A DNA stretch of 18,764 nucleotides from assembly GCA_937901345.1 (NCBI GenBank), contig CALCHM010000010.1, forward strand, positions 1 to 18,764, in the 5' to 3' direction. The stretch's first letter is position 1, and each line of letters opens with the position of its first letter. A program made the position numbers and the translations under genes. This document shows positions 6,122-12,751 of this stretch, piece by piece. The stretch is from an uncultured Prevotella sp. (lineage in GTDB: Bacteria; Bacteroidota; Bacteroidia; Bacteroidales; Bacteroidaceae). The notes beneath the pieces were generated by a model. That model saw only the letters and a list, made by a program, of their open reading frames with translations. It ran no database searches and was not told the DNA's origin.

Positions 6122-7903
6122 TTACTCTTGCGAAAAATCCTTCATCACCTGTCGGTAGTGGGCATAGAATTTCGTGCGTGATACGAAACCGGCGAAGGTG
6201 TTGTCGGTGTTAAGTACGGGGAGGGTGGAGTAAGTAGTCTGTTCGAGTTTGTCCATCACCACCTGCATGGGGTCGGCCGTTGAGAGGAGGATGGTGGGGG
6301 TGTGCATGAGTTGGTCTACCGTATAGAGGCGGTAGAGTTCGCTTCTAAAGATGATTTTGCGGATGCTACGGAGCCCGACAACTCCCACGAGCATGTTCTT
6401 TTTATCCACTACGGCAAACACGTCGGAGCGCTCGTTAGAGATGATGCGCACGAGTTGCCCGAGGTTCATGTCGGCCGTGAGTGTGGGAGTGTCTTTAATA
6501 ATCACCTCGTCGAGCGACATGAGCGTGAGTACGGAACTATCCTTGTCGTGCGTGAGGAGTTGTCCACGGCGCGCCAGACGCATGGCGTAGATGCTATGAG
6601 GTTCGAAGGAATGGATCACCAGGTAAGAACATCCCGACACGATCATGAGCGGCAAGAAAAGGTCGTAGCCCCCCGTGAGTTCGGCAATGAGGAAGACACC
6701 CGTAAGCGGGGCATGCATCACTCCCGACATCACTCCCGCCATGCCCATGAGGGCGAAATTCTTTTCGGGCAAATTGTCCGACACGATGGGCGCAAGGCTA
6801 TAGCCATTGCAGAAATGTGCAAAGACAAACCCCGTGATACATCCCAGGAACAAGCTGGGCGCGAAAGTACCTCCGCAACCTCCACCCCCATTGGTGGCGG
6901 TAGTTGCAAACACCTTGAGAAGCACAATGAACGACAAGTACAGGAGCAACAGGCGTCCGTCTCCGTAGAAGATGGAGTTGTTCATCACCGTATCCCATTC
7001 CTGTGTGTTGGTTCCGTTCAAAAGCAGCGTGATGGTGTCGTATCCTTCCCCGTAGAGAGGCGGGAACAGGAAGATGAGGATGCTGAGGAGCGTCCCTCCT
7101 ATCAGGAGTTTGGTATACGGATTGCTATACCGGCGGAAGATGTTCTCGAACCAGTTCATGGAACGGGTGAAGTACAGGGAAACAAGTCCGCAAAGGATAC
7201 CCAGCAACATCACAGCCGGAATACGCTCCATAAGGAAAGGCTCGTCCATATTGAATTGGAACATCGCCTCGGTACCCGTCAGAATGTACGACACGGTAGC
7301 TGCCGTCACACAAGACACCAGCAACGGGAGCAACGAGCCCATGGTGAGGTCTATCATCAACACCTCAAGCGTGAAGACAAGACCAGCAATAGGCGCCTTG
7401 AAGATACCAGCAACGGCACCCGACGCACCACACCCTATGAGGAGCATTAACGTCTTATGATCTAACTTAAAGGCCTTGCCAAGCGAAGAACCGATGGCCG
7501 AACCCGTAAGCACGATGGGCGATTCTGCCCCTACCGAACCCCCAAAACCGATGGTGATGGCCGAGGCAATGACGCTCGTGAAGCAATTGTGATTACGAAT
7601 GCGACCCTGCTTGCGCGAGAGGGCATAGAGAATCTTGGTCACACCATGACCGATGTCATCGCGCACAATGTACTTGATAAACAGGGCGGTAAGGAATATC
7701 CCAACCACGGGATAAACGAGGTAGAGCCAGTTGGATTGCGTCGTGTCAAAACTATGCGTGAGCAACCCTTCAATTTCGTGAATAAGTCCCTTTAGCGCCT
7801 GAGCCGCAAGCGCCGCACCGATGCCCACAAAAAGGCTAAGAACGAGGATGAACTGCCTTGGTGTGAGGTGTTTGTTACACCATATTCTTAAGAACTGAAA
7901 CAT
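6122..7903 (-). CDS. ClC-family chloride channel/transporter with C-terminal CBS pair
   Basis: This 593-residue integral membrane anion-transport protein has ClC helices at about 18-440 and two CBS domains (about 464-522 and 528-586) facing the cytoplasm. The ClC signatures are present: GSVGAESP with the gating glutamate Glu127, the APIAG helix, GGTFAPSLFLG at about 344-354 and the MHAPLTGVFLIAEL segment. Two key positions depart from E. coli ClC-ec1. The internal proton glutamate (E203) aligns with Val181 in LEVLMIDL, and the serine of the GSGIP selectivity motif aligns with His86 in IGHGVTK. Valine at the first site is typical of ClC channels rather than H+/Cl- antiporters, so passive or atypical transport is plausible. 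The tsaC stop lies 36 bp upstream, suggesting one operon. Confidence 0.94.
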   Translation of the reverse strand: MFQFLRIWCNKHLTPRQFILVLSLFVGIGAALAAQALKGLIHEIEGLLTHSFDTTQSNWLYLVYPVVGIFLTALFIKYIVRDDIGHGVTKILYALSRKQGRIRNHNCFTSVIASAITIGFGGSVGAESPIVLTGSAIGSSLGKAFKLDHKTLMLLIGCGASGAVAGIFKAPIAGLVFTLEVLMIDLTMGSLLPLLVSCVTAATVSYILTGTEAMFQFNMDEPFLMERIPAVMLLGILCGLVSLYFTRSMNWFENIFRRYSNPYTKLLIGGTLLSILIFLFPPLYGEGYDTITLLLNGTNTQEWDTVMNNSIFYGDGRLLLLYLSFIVLLKVFATTATNGGGGCGGTFAPSLFLGCITGFVFAHFCNGYSLAPIVSDNLPEKNFALMGMAGVMSGVMHAPLTGVFLIAELTGGYDLFLPLMIVSGCSYLVIHSFEPHSIYAMRLARRGQLLTHDKDSSVLTLMSLDEVIIKDTPTLTADMNLGQLVRIISNERSDVFAVVDKKNMLVGVVGLRSIRKIIFRSELYRLYTVDQLMHTPTILLSTADPMQVVMDKLEQTTYSTLPVLNTDNTFAGFVSRTKFYAHYRQVMKDFSQE

Positions 7904-7939
7904 AATTCAGGTGAGTTTCTCAAATACCCTTTTTATTTT

Positions 7940-8545
7940 TTATCGTATGATGGTAACTTCTCCGCCAACTCCCAATTTAATGATGCTTGAGGCCGTTTGT
8001 GTGGGCGGTTCGTCTTGTCGAGACGTGCAAATATAATCTACCGCCGCCTTGATATCTTCCGATATTTCGGAGAAGCAACGAGGCGCGGGTTGTCCGCTAA
8101 TGTTTGCCGACGTTGAAACGATGGCGCGCTTCATGCGCATGCATAATTCCTTGCTAAATGCCTCCTTCGTGATGCGGATGGCTACGGAACCATCTTCCGC
8201 CAAAAGGTTGGGCGCAAGATTTCTGCCTCCGTCAAAAACGACGGTCATGGGGCGCTCGGAGAGTTCCATCACATCCCATGCCACCTCGGGCACCTCTTTC
8301 ACATAGAATTGCACCTTCGTTTCAGAGTCAACGAGAGATATGAGCGCCTTAGCGTCGGTGCGTTGCTTGATTTCGTAGATGCGACGTACGGCATCGGCAT
8401 TCGTGGCGTCACATCCAAGTCCCCAAATCGTGTCGGTGGGGTAGAGGATGATGCCGCCCTTGTTCATCACTTCAATGGCGCGACGAATGTCCTCCTTGCT
8501 CTCGGGCGTGAGGCGTGGCGTTTGATTCGGTTCTTTCTTTGCCAT
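7940..8545 (-). CDS. tsaC: L-threonylcarbamoyladenylate synthase (YrdC/Sua5 family)
   Basis: This enzyme makes threonylcarbamoyl-AMP from threonine, bicarbonate and ATP for the t6A37 modification of ANN-decoding tRNAs. At 201 residues it is the short, YrdC-domain-only form without the Sua5 C-terminal domain. The typical elements are KGGIILYPTDTIWGLGCDA at about 29-47, the basic IKQRTDAKALISLV at about 59-72, and the nucleotide-site loop IVSTSANISGQPAPRC at about 142-157. The related YciO proteins are the main alternative; the SxSANxSG loop favours a true synthase. The ATG at 8543-8545 is 21 bp after the stop of the TRIC gene, so a TRIC-tsaC-clc transcript is likely. Confidence 0.92.
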   Translation of the reverse strand: MAKKEPNQTPRLTPESKEDIRRAIEVMNKGGIILYPTDTIWGLGCDATNADAVRRIYEIKQRTDAKALISLVDSETKVQFYVKEVPEVAWDVMELSERPMTVVFDGGRNLAPNLLAEDGSVAIRITKEAFSKELCMRMKRAIVSTSANISGQPAPRCFSEISEDIKAAVDYICTSRQDEPPTQTASSIIKLGVGGEVTIIR

Positions 8546-8566
8546 AAATCCTAATATGTGAGGCGA

Positions 8567-9190
8567 TTAGTCTTCTCCCTTCAATGTGGGAAGGTGGAGA
8601 TGGAAGCGCACGGCAAGCAAGCGCATAACGATGACCGCTCCCGCGCAAACAATACCCGACCATACGTAGTTGAAACCCAAAAACTCGTGGCACACCCAAT
8701 AGAAAATACCACCAATTACGCACGCAAGCGCATAGATCTCCTTGCGGAAAATGAGGGGCTCTACGTTGATGAAAATATCACGGAGCACACCACCTCCGGC
8801 ACCCGTGAGTGTACCCATAAGGATGGCCGTCCAGTAGGGGAAACCATTATCGAGCGTCTTCTCAATACCCGTAATGGCGAATACGGCAAGACCTATGGTG
8901 TCGAAGATGAACCACGTGTTGTCCTGCTTCACCAAGTGCTTGCGGAACACGATAACCCAAAATACGGCAAAGGCGCAAATGAGCAAATAAGTGGGGTCCT
9001 TCAACCAGAATATGGGCACATTGAGCATAATGTCACGCGTAGTACCACCACCAATAGCCGTGGCAATACCTACAATGTAAGCACCAAAGAGGTCAAAGCG
9101 CTTTGCCGAAGCCAGGCGCACGCCAGAGATGGCGAAAGCAAGCGTACCGATGTAGTCGCAAGCAGAGTAGAAACTGATGTCGAATAACAT
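8567..9190 (-). CDS. TRIC / UPF0126-family cation channel-like membrane protein
   Basis: This 207-residue protein has about seven membrane segments and the internal duplication of the bacterial TRIC (formerly UPF0126, YicG/YadS-like) family. The two repeats each contain a glycine-rich bend: VGIATAIGGGTTRDIML at about 40-56 and MGTLTGAGGGVLRDIFI at about 124-140. In known TRIC structures these GGG kinks line the potassium-conducting pore, and the protein works as a trimer in the inner membrane. A physiological role in bacteria is not firmly established. No TAnnTTTG promoter is visible between it and the upstream dehydrogenase stop, where a 9-bp repeat array fills the gap. Confidence 0.92.
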   Translation of the reverse strand: MLFDISFYSACDYIGTLAFAISGVRLASAKRFDLFGAYIVGIATAIGGGTTRDIMLNVPIFWLKDPTYLLICAFAVFWVIVFRKHLVKQDNTWFIFDTIGLAVFAITGIEKTLDNGFPYWTAILMGTLTGAGGGVLRDIFINVEPLIFRKEIYALACVIGGIFYWVCHEFLGFNYVWSGIVCAGAVIVMRLLAVRFHLHLPTLKGED

Positions 9191-9222
9191 ATTTGGGGAT
9201 GTGAGGTTTAGGGAGTATAAGT

Positions 9223-9275
9223 GTTCGGAGTGTTCGGAGTGTTCAGAGTTCTCAGAGTATTCAGAGTTCTCAGAT
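9223..9275. repeat. Six tandem 9-bp repeats (GTTCAGAGT type)
   Basis: The units GTTCGGAGT, GTTCGGAGT, GTTCAGAGT, TCTCAGAGT, ATTCAGAGT and TCTCAGATT start at 9223, 9232, 9241, 9250, 9259 and 9268. The array runs into the first base of the reverse-strand stop codon of the dehydrogenase (9276-9278), so it lies exactly at the 3' end of that gene and in the 5' region of the TRIC gene. Confidence 0.9.
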
Positions 9276-10232
9276 TTAATTCACCACATTCGTGGGAGAG
9301 CCTTCAATAAATGCCTTGAGATTGCCTACAAGGATGTCAATGATGCGTCCGCGTGCTTCGCGTGTAGCCCAAGCAATGTGGGGCGTGATAAAGGTGCGAG
9401 GAGCGGAGAGTAGGGGATTGTCGAGCGCAGGAGGTTCGCTTGAAAGCACATCGGCACAGAAGGCCTTTATGCGATTCTCACGCAACGCTTCCGCCATGGC
9501 AGGTTCGTCAATGAGTTTTCCGCGTGCCGTGTTGACTATGATAAGGTTGGGATTGGCCTTTTTGAGGAGTGCCGCGTTGATCATGCGCTCATTGTCCTTC
9601 GTGAGGGGGCAACAAAGACTCACTACATCGCACGTTGCTACGGCATCTTCAAGACTCAATTTTGTAACACCCTCAGGGAGTTCGTTTTGTGGTTTTGAAC
9701 TTACGGCATAAACCTCCATGTAGAAGGCCTTTGCCAAGCGCTCTACCTCGCGCCCAATGTTGCCATACCCCACGATAGCCAAGCGCTTTCCGCAAAGTTC
9801 GGTCAAAGGGTTGTGCCAACAACAAAAGTCGCGACTCTTTGCCCACATCTTTTCCTCGGCGTTGAGGCGTGCGTAATGGCCAACGGAGGAGCACACTTCA
9901 AGCAAGTGGGCAAACACCATCTGAGCAACGGCGCGCGAACTATAACCCGCGCAATTGCATACACATACACCATGATTGCGCGCCGAAAGGGTGTCTATCA
10001 CGTCATACCCAGTAGCCGCTACGAGCACTAATTTCAACTTGGGAAGCAGGGAAAATTCAGCTTCGCCCATGCGCACTTTATTCGTGATAATCACGTCGGC
10101 ATCTTTTGCGCGCTCAAAGAATTCAGAGGGCGAGGTGCGGTCGTATGTGGTGAAGTTGCCAAAAGATTGAAACACGTCCCAACTCAAATCGCCAGGGTTG
10201 AGCGTGAAACTATCGAGAAATACAATATTCAT
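9276..10232 (-). CDS. D-isomer-specific 2-hydroxyacid dehydrogenase (glycerate dehydrogenase-like)
   Basis: This is an NAD(P)-dependent cytoplasmic oxidoreductase of 318 residues from the ATG chosen here. The Rossmann motif GYGNIG is at 155-160, preceded by CGKRLAIV. The catalytic triad is complete: Arg237 in NTARGKLID, Glu266 in DVLSSEPP and His285 in TPHIAWATREAR. The TPHIAWAT-EAR ending resembles hydroxypyruvate reductases (glycerate dehydrogenases) more than lactate or phosphoglycerate dehydrogenases, but substrate cannot be fixed from sequence. The open frame extends 50 codons upstream to 10382, but that part translates the 9-bp repeat (ETLETLETL) and non-coding DNA, so MNIVFLDSFTL at 10230-10232 is preferred. 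Confidence 0.92.
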   Translation of the reverse strand: MNIVFLDSFTLNPGDLSWDVFQSFGNFTTYDRTSPSEFFERAKDADVIITNKVRMGEAEFSLLPKLKLVLVAATGYDVIDTLSARNHGVCVCNCAGYSSRAVAQMVFAHLLEVCSSVGHYARLNAEEKMWAKSRDFCCWHNPLTELCGKRLAIVGYGNIGREVERLAKAFYMEVYAVSSKPQNELPEGVTKLSLEDAVATCDVVSLCCPLTKDNERMINAALLKKANPNLIIVNTARGKLIDEPAMAEALRENRIKAFCADVLSSEPPALDNPLLSAPRTFITPHIAWATREARGRIIDILVGNLKAFIEGSPTNVVN

Positions 10233-10300
10233 TTTTGAGATTATGAGGATAAAATTTGAGGTTTTAGCGTCTTGGGGGATGAGGATTTTTTTTGAAAGGG

Positions 10301-10385
10301 TCTCTAAGGTCTCTAAGGTCTCTAAGGAAAGTTTACCTATAGGTCGGAGGGAATTTCTTTCTCCTTTTCTCCTTTTTCCCATCTC
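10301..10385. repeat. Three perfect 9-bp repeats (TCTCTAAGG) and a pyrimidine-rich repeat
   Basis: Three identical copies of TCTCTAAGG lie at 10301-10309, 10310-10318 and 10319-10327. They are followed by TTTCTCCTTTTCTCCTTTTT-like sequence that reaches the DUF5103 stop codon at 10386. The perfect copies lie about 70-95 bp upstream of the dehydrogenase ATG, so a change in copy number would alter promoter-region spacing. Confidence 0.85.
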
Positions 10386-11627
10386 CTAACTATTCACGGT
10401 TTTCCATCCTACTAATTTGTCATAGCGTTCTCCGATGGGGTGTGCGTAGACGAGGATGAGGTATTCGTTATGCGTTTGATAATAGTTGCCCTCGATGCTA
10501 TCGTCGGGCGTGTCATAGTAATAATTATAATATCCTTGCTTGAGCGTAATATTTGCTTCGTAGAGGCTGGTCTCTTCGTTATAATGCATGCGATAATGCT
10601 CACGATTGGCGTTTGTTGCCCATGTGCCATAGACATAAATGGGGCAATCTAAGCGCAAAGGGGCATTGAGGCGGAACTGAACGTCAATGTAATCGCTCTC
10701 CGTGTCGTTATCATAGTTATCCGTGTTGCGAATGATGTAGCCGCCCGTCAAGTCCTCATCGTAGAGGTAATTTTTGCGCACCTCGTCGGCGTAAAGTGTT
10801 GCCATGTAGCGCTCGCTTTCTGGGTTCCACCCCATGTGTTCCACATGAAGGGCGGGATATTCCGTTGAGAGGGTTTCAAATTTGCGAAACTCATTGCCCG
10901 CATTAAAGATGAGGTCACGACAATGTTGCCACTTCATCTTATTTATGGTCAGAAAGGTGGGCGCAGGACACTTGCGCATCTCCATCCAACGGCGATTTTG
11001 AACGACATACACGCTCAATTCCTCCTCGGGGCGACTCAAGCGTAGGGCGCTAAAATCAAGGTCGATGGTTAGTTGTTGGTGGCGATTGTTATAATCCGCA
11101 TCCGTCATGGTGGTTATTGACGCTTGGATGCCCACACGTTGCTCGCCAATCATGAAAAACGTTTCGGCAACGGTTTCAAATTCCTCCTCCGAGTCATCCC
11201 CTTCCGCCTCACGCAAGATGCTCAAACGATAATTGCCAGGCAAAAGCATGCGCATATCTGCATTGGGCAATTGGAGCGAATAGTGGTTATAATTCACCGT
11301 GGTGTTGCGCGAGGGTTGATAATCTTCAATCGGGAGCGTGTTGTCCGTGGCTTGAAGATAACTACTCTGTAGAAGATGCGCGGTAGGGATAAAGTGCTTA
11401 TCACAATGCTCCACGCGGTAGAAATAGCGCTCGTGGTTCGTGTCAAGGTCATCAAAACTAAACTCCAACCGCGCCTCGCCATGAAGTGGCAATATGGGCA
11501 AACCATTCACCTCGTCAACATGTAGCAGGCGAGGCGTCACAATGTTGGGTGCAAAAGTTCGCGTTTGTTGAGCACGAATCGCAGAGGCACCAAATAAAAT
11601 TGCGAGAGCGAGGAAAAGGCACTTCAT
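10386..11627 (-). CDS. Type IX secretion system plug protein (DUF5103)
   Basis: This 413-residue exported protein has a signal peptide (MKCLFLALAILFGASAIRA, cleavage before QQ). The DUF5103 hallmark is near the N-terminus: ARLEFSFDDLDTNHERYFYR at about 52-71, then VEHCDKHF. A second beta-rich region with many Tyr and Asn residues follows (about 300-413, including GYYNYYYDTPDD). In Flavobacterium johnsoniae the homologous Plug protein binds the giant SprA translocon and closes its pore on the periplasmic side when it is not occupied. Presence of this gene implies that the organism has a T9SS, though no other T9SS gene is in the window. It is usually unlinked, so the position here is not informative. 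A TACTTTTG box lies only four bases before the ATG. Confidence 0.87.
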   Translation of the reverse strand: MKCLFLALAILFGASAIRAQQTRTFAPNIVTPRLLHVDEVNGLPILPLHGEARLEFSFDDLDTNHERYFYRVEHCDKHFIPTAHLLQSSYLQATDNTLPIEDYQPSRNTTVNYNHYSLQLPNADMRMLLPGNYRLSILREAEGDDSEEEFETVAETFFMIGEQRVGIQASITTMTDADYNNRHQQLTIDLDFSALRLSRPEEELSVYVVQNRRWMEMRKCPAPTFLTINKMKWQHCRDLIFNAGNEFRKFETLSTEYPALHVEHMGWNPESERYMATLYADEVRKNYLYDEDLTGGYIIRNTDNYDNDTESDYIDVQFRLNAPLRLDCPIYVYGTWATNANREHYRMHYNEETSLYEANITLKQGYYNYYYDTPDDSIEGNYYQTHNEYLILVYAHPIGERYDKLVGWKTVNS

Positions 11628-11631
11628 TGTG

Positions 11632-11639
11632 CAAAAGTA
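11632..11639 (-). promoter_or_regulatory. TAnnTTTG -7 box immediately before the DUF5103 start codon
   Basis: The - strand reads TTACTTTTGCACA and then ATG; TACTTTTG occupies 11639-11632. It has the same TTAC-Y-TTTGCA context as the good promoter at 3029-3060. No TTTG -33 box is found at the expected 19-21 base spacing, so this is either a weak or leaderless promoter or a chance match. Confidence 0.4.
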
Positions 11640-11776
11640 ATGATATTTTTTTATAACTTCGCACCGTAAAAATAGAAATGTGGGATGAGATGGAAGGTTA
11701 TTAGGCGCTTCGCTTCAGGGAAGTATGACCATGCAGGAGGCGCGAAAGTTTCAACTCATCATCAACAAAAATCTTG

Positions 11777-12207
11777 AACAGAAGAGCAGCTTATCGCGTG
11801 CACCCCGTTGCCCCTAGTGCAATGTAAGTGGTGCAGGAGGAAAGTCCGGGCAGCACAGAGCGCTCCGCTTCTTAATGGGAAGTAGCCCGTGAGGGTTAAG
11901 TCGTGTAGAAGAAAATAACCGCCTTTGGCATTCGTGGCAAGGGTAAGGGTGAGAAGGTGGGGTAAGAGCCCACCGGTCGTGTGGCGACATGCGAGCCGTG
12001 CACATCGGAGGCTGAAAGTTCATGTATACCAGCGAATGAGGGTAGCTCGTCCGAGTTCTTGTTCCCTAGGGAATAAGGCGCGCTGGAGGGTAGAACGATA
12101 GAGCGCATCAGTGATGGTGCGTGCGGATAAATGATAAGCAACCTCGTTAAGGGAGATTACCCTGTAATTTCCTGAGGTCACAGAACCCGGCTTATCGCTC
12201 TTCTGTT
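11777..12207 (+). ncRNA. rnpB: RNase P RNA (M1 RNA, class A)
   Basis: This is the catalytic RNA that removes 5' leaders from pre-tRNAs. The universal P4/CR-I segment GGAGGAAAGTCCGGGC is at 11836-11851. Its 3' partner ACAGAACCCGGCTTA is at 12180-12194. The ends pair over 11 bases, AACAGAAGAGC (11777-11787) with GCTCTTCTGTT (12197-12207), forming P1. A run of seven Ts (12205-12211) then follows, so P1 may double as a terminator stem. The total of about 430 nt is normal for bacteria. The gene is on the + strand in an otherwise - strand region, divergent from DUF5103. No clear TAnnTTTG promoter is visible in the 150 bp upstream. Confidence 0.96.
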
Positions 12208-12223
12208 TTTTTATAAAGTAAGA

Positions 12224-12262
12224 GAGGGTGTGGCAAATGAATCTTGCCATACCCTCCCTTTT
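12224..12262 (+). terminator. Intrinsic terminator downstream of rnpB
   Basis: GAGGGTGTGGCAA (12224-12236) pairs with TTGCCATACCCTC (12244-12256) over 13 positions with one G-U, around a 7-nt loop. CCTTTTG follows, with a T run at 12259-12262. It lies 17 bp after the rnpB P1 helix and can act as a second, stronger stop. Confidence 0.8.
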
Positions 12263-12274
12263 GTTTGCATGCTA

Positions 12275-12396
12275 ACGTTGTTTTCGTTTCTTCCGTTCGT
12301 TTTGTTCGTTCTTCCGTTCGTTCGTTTATCCGTCCGTACATTGTTTTGCACGATTCGGACACAATTCGAACGCAATTCGGACACGATTCGAACGCC
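12275..12396. repeat. Non-coding microrepeats: TTCGTT words and a 22-bp duplication
   Basis: TTCGTT/TTCCGTTCG words fill about 12280-12334, including CTTCCGTTCGTT at 12290 and again at 12311. Next, a 22-bp unit beginning ATTCGGACAC is present twice, at 12353-12374 and 12375-12396, with two differences. Each 22-mer is itself two similar halves (ATTCGGACAC, then ATTCGAACGC). No gene is supported in 12263-12485. Confidence 0.75.
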
Positions 12397-12485
12397 ATTA
12401 AACGCCATGAAAAAAATCAACACCCGCTTGTAGGGTCGCATACTTCATGGACAAGATTTTCATTTTTTTTAAAACCACTACATCC

Positions 12486-12750
12486 TTCCAGGATAAAAAC
12501 GTACCTATTTCTTATCCTCTACGACCTTCAAGGATAAAATTAGCACCCATTTCTTATCCTCTACGTACTTCAAGGATAAAAAACGCACCTATTTCTTATC
12601 CTCTACGACATTCAAGGATAAAATTTGCACCTATTTCTTATCCTCTACGGCTTTCAAGGATAAAAAATGCACCCATTTCTTATCCTCTACGGAATTCAAG
12701 GATAAAATTTGCATCCATTTCTTATCCTCTACGAATTTCAAGGATAAAAA
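12486..12750. repeat. 42-bp tandem repeat array with alternating hairpins
   Basis: Units begin at 12486 (41 bp, divergent), 12527, 12569, 12611, 12653, 12695 and 12737 (partial), an exact 42-bp period for the last six. Each unit has the arms AGGATAA and TTATCCT, the constant CTACG, and one variable triplet just before TTCAAGG. Two base patterns after AGGATAA alternate: AAAA(A)CG/AAAAATG and AAATTTG/AAATTAG. The array starts directly after the reverse-strand stop codon of the PLC gene (12752-12754) and faces rnpB. A + strand frame (12447-12857) reads through it as 14-residue repeats, but nothing supports translation. Confidence 0.92.
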
Positions 12751-12751
12751 A

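Noticed and set aside
6302..7450. A + strand frame of 382 codons antisense to the ClC gene
   Set aside because: The product is a low-complexity His/Arg/Glu-rich string with no domain. The opposite strand encodes a complete ClC with CBS domains. It is a shadow frame.
8558..9187. A + strand frame of 209 codons antisense to the TRIC gene
   Set aside because: It mirrors the TRIC gene almost exactly, lacks any recognisable motif, and the TRIC protein's glycine-rich repeats and helices are unmistakable.
10233..10382. N-terminal extension of the dehydrogenase by 50 codons
   Set aside because: The extension translates the 9-bp TCTCTAAGG repeat (ETLETLETL) and has no family similarity. MNIVFLDS is the normal start of the fold.
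11725..11817. A 31-codon + strand frame starting with MTMQEARKF upstream of rnpB
   Set aside because: Its 3' third overlaps the rnpB P1 helix and 5' end. It is short and has no supporting signal or recognised product.
12486..12750. A CRISPR array
   Set aside because: The differing part between repeats is only three bases, so there are no spacers, and no cas genes are in the window.
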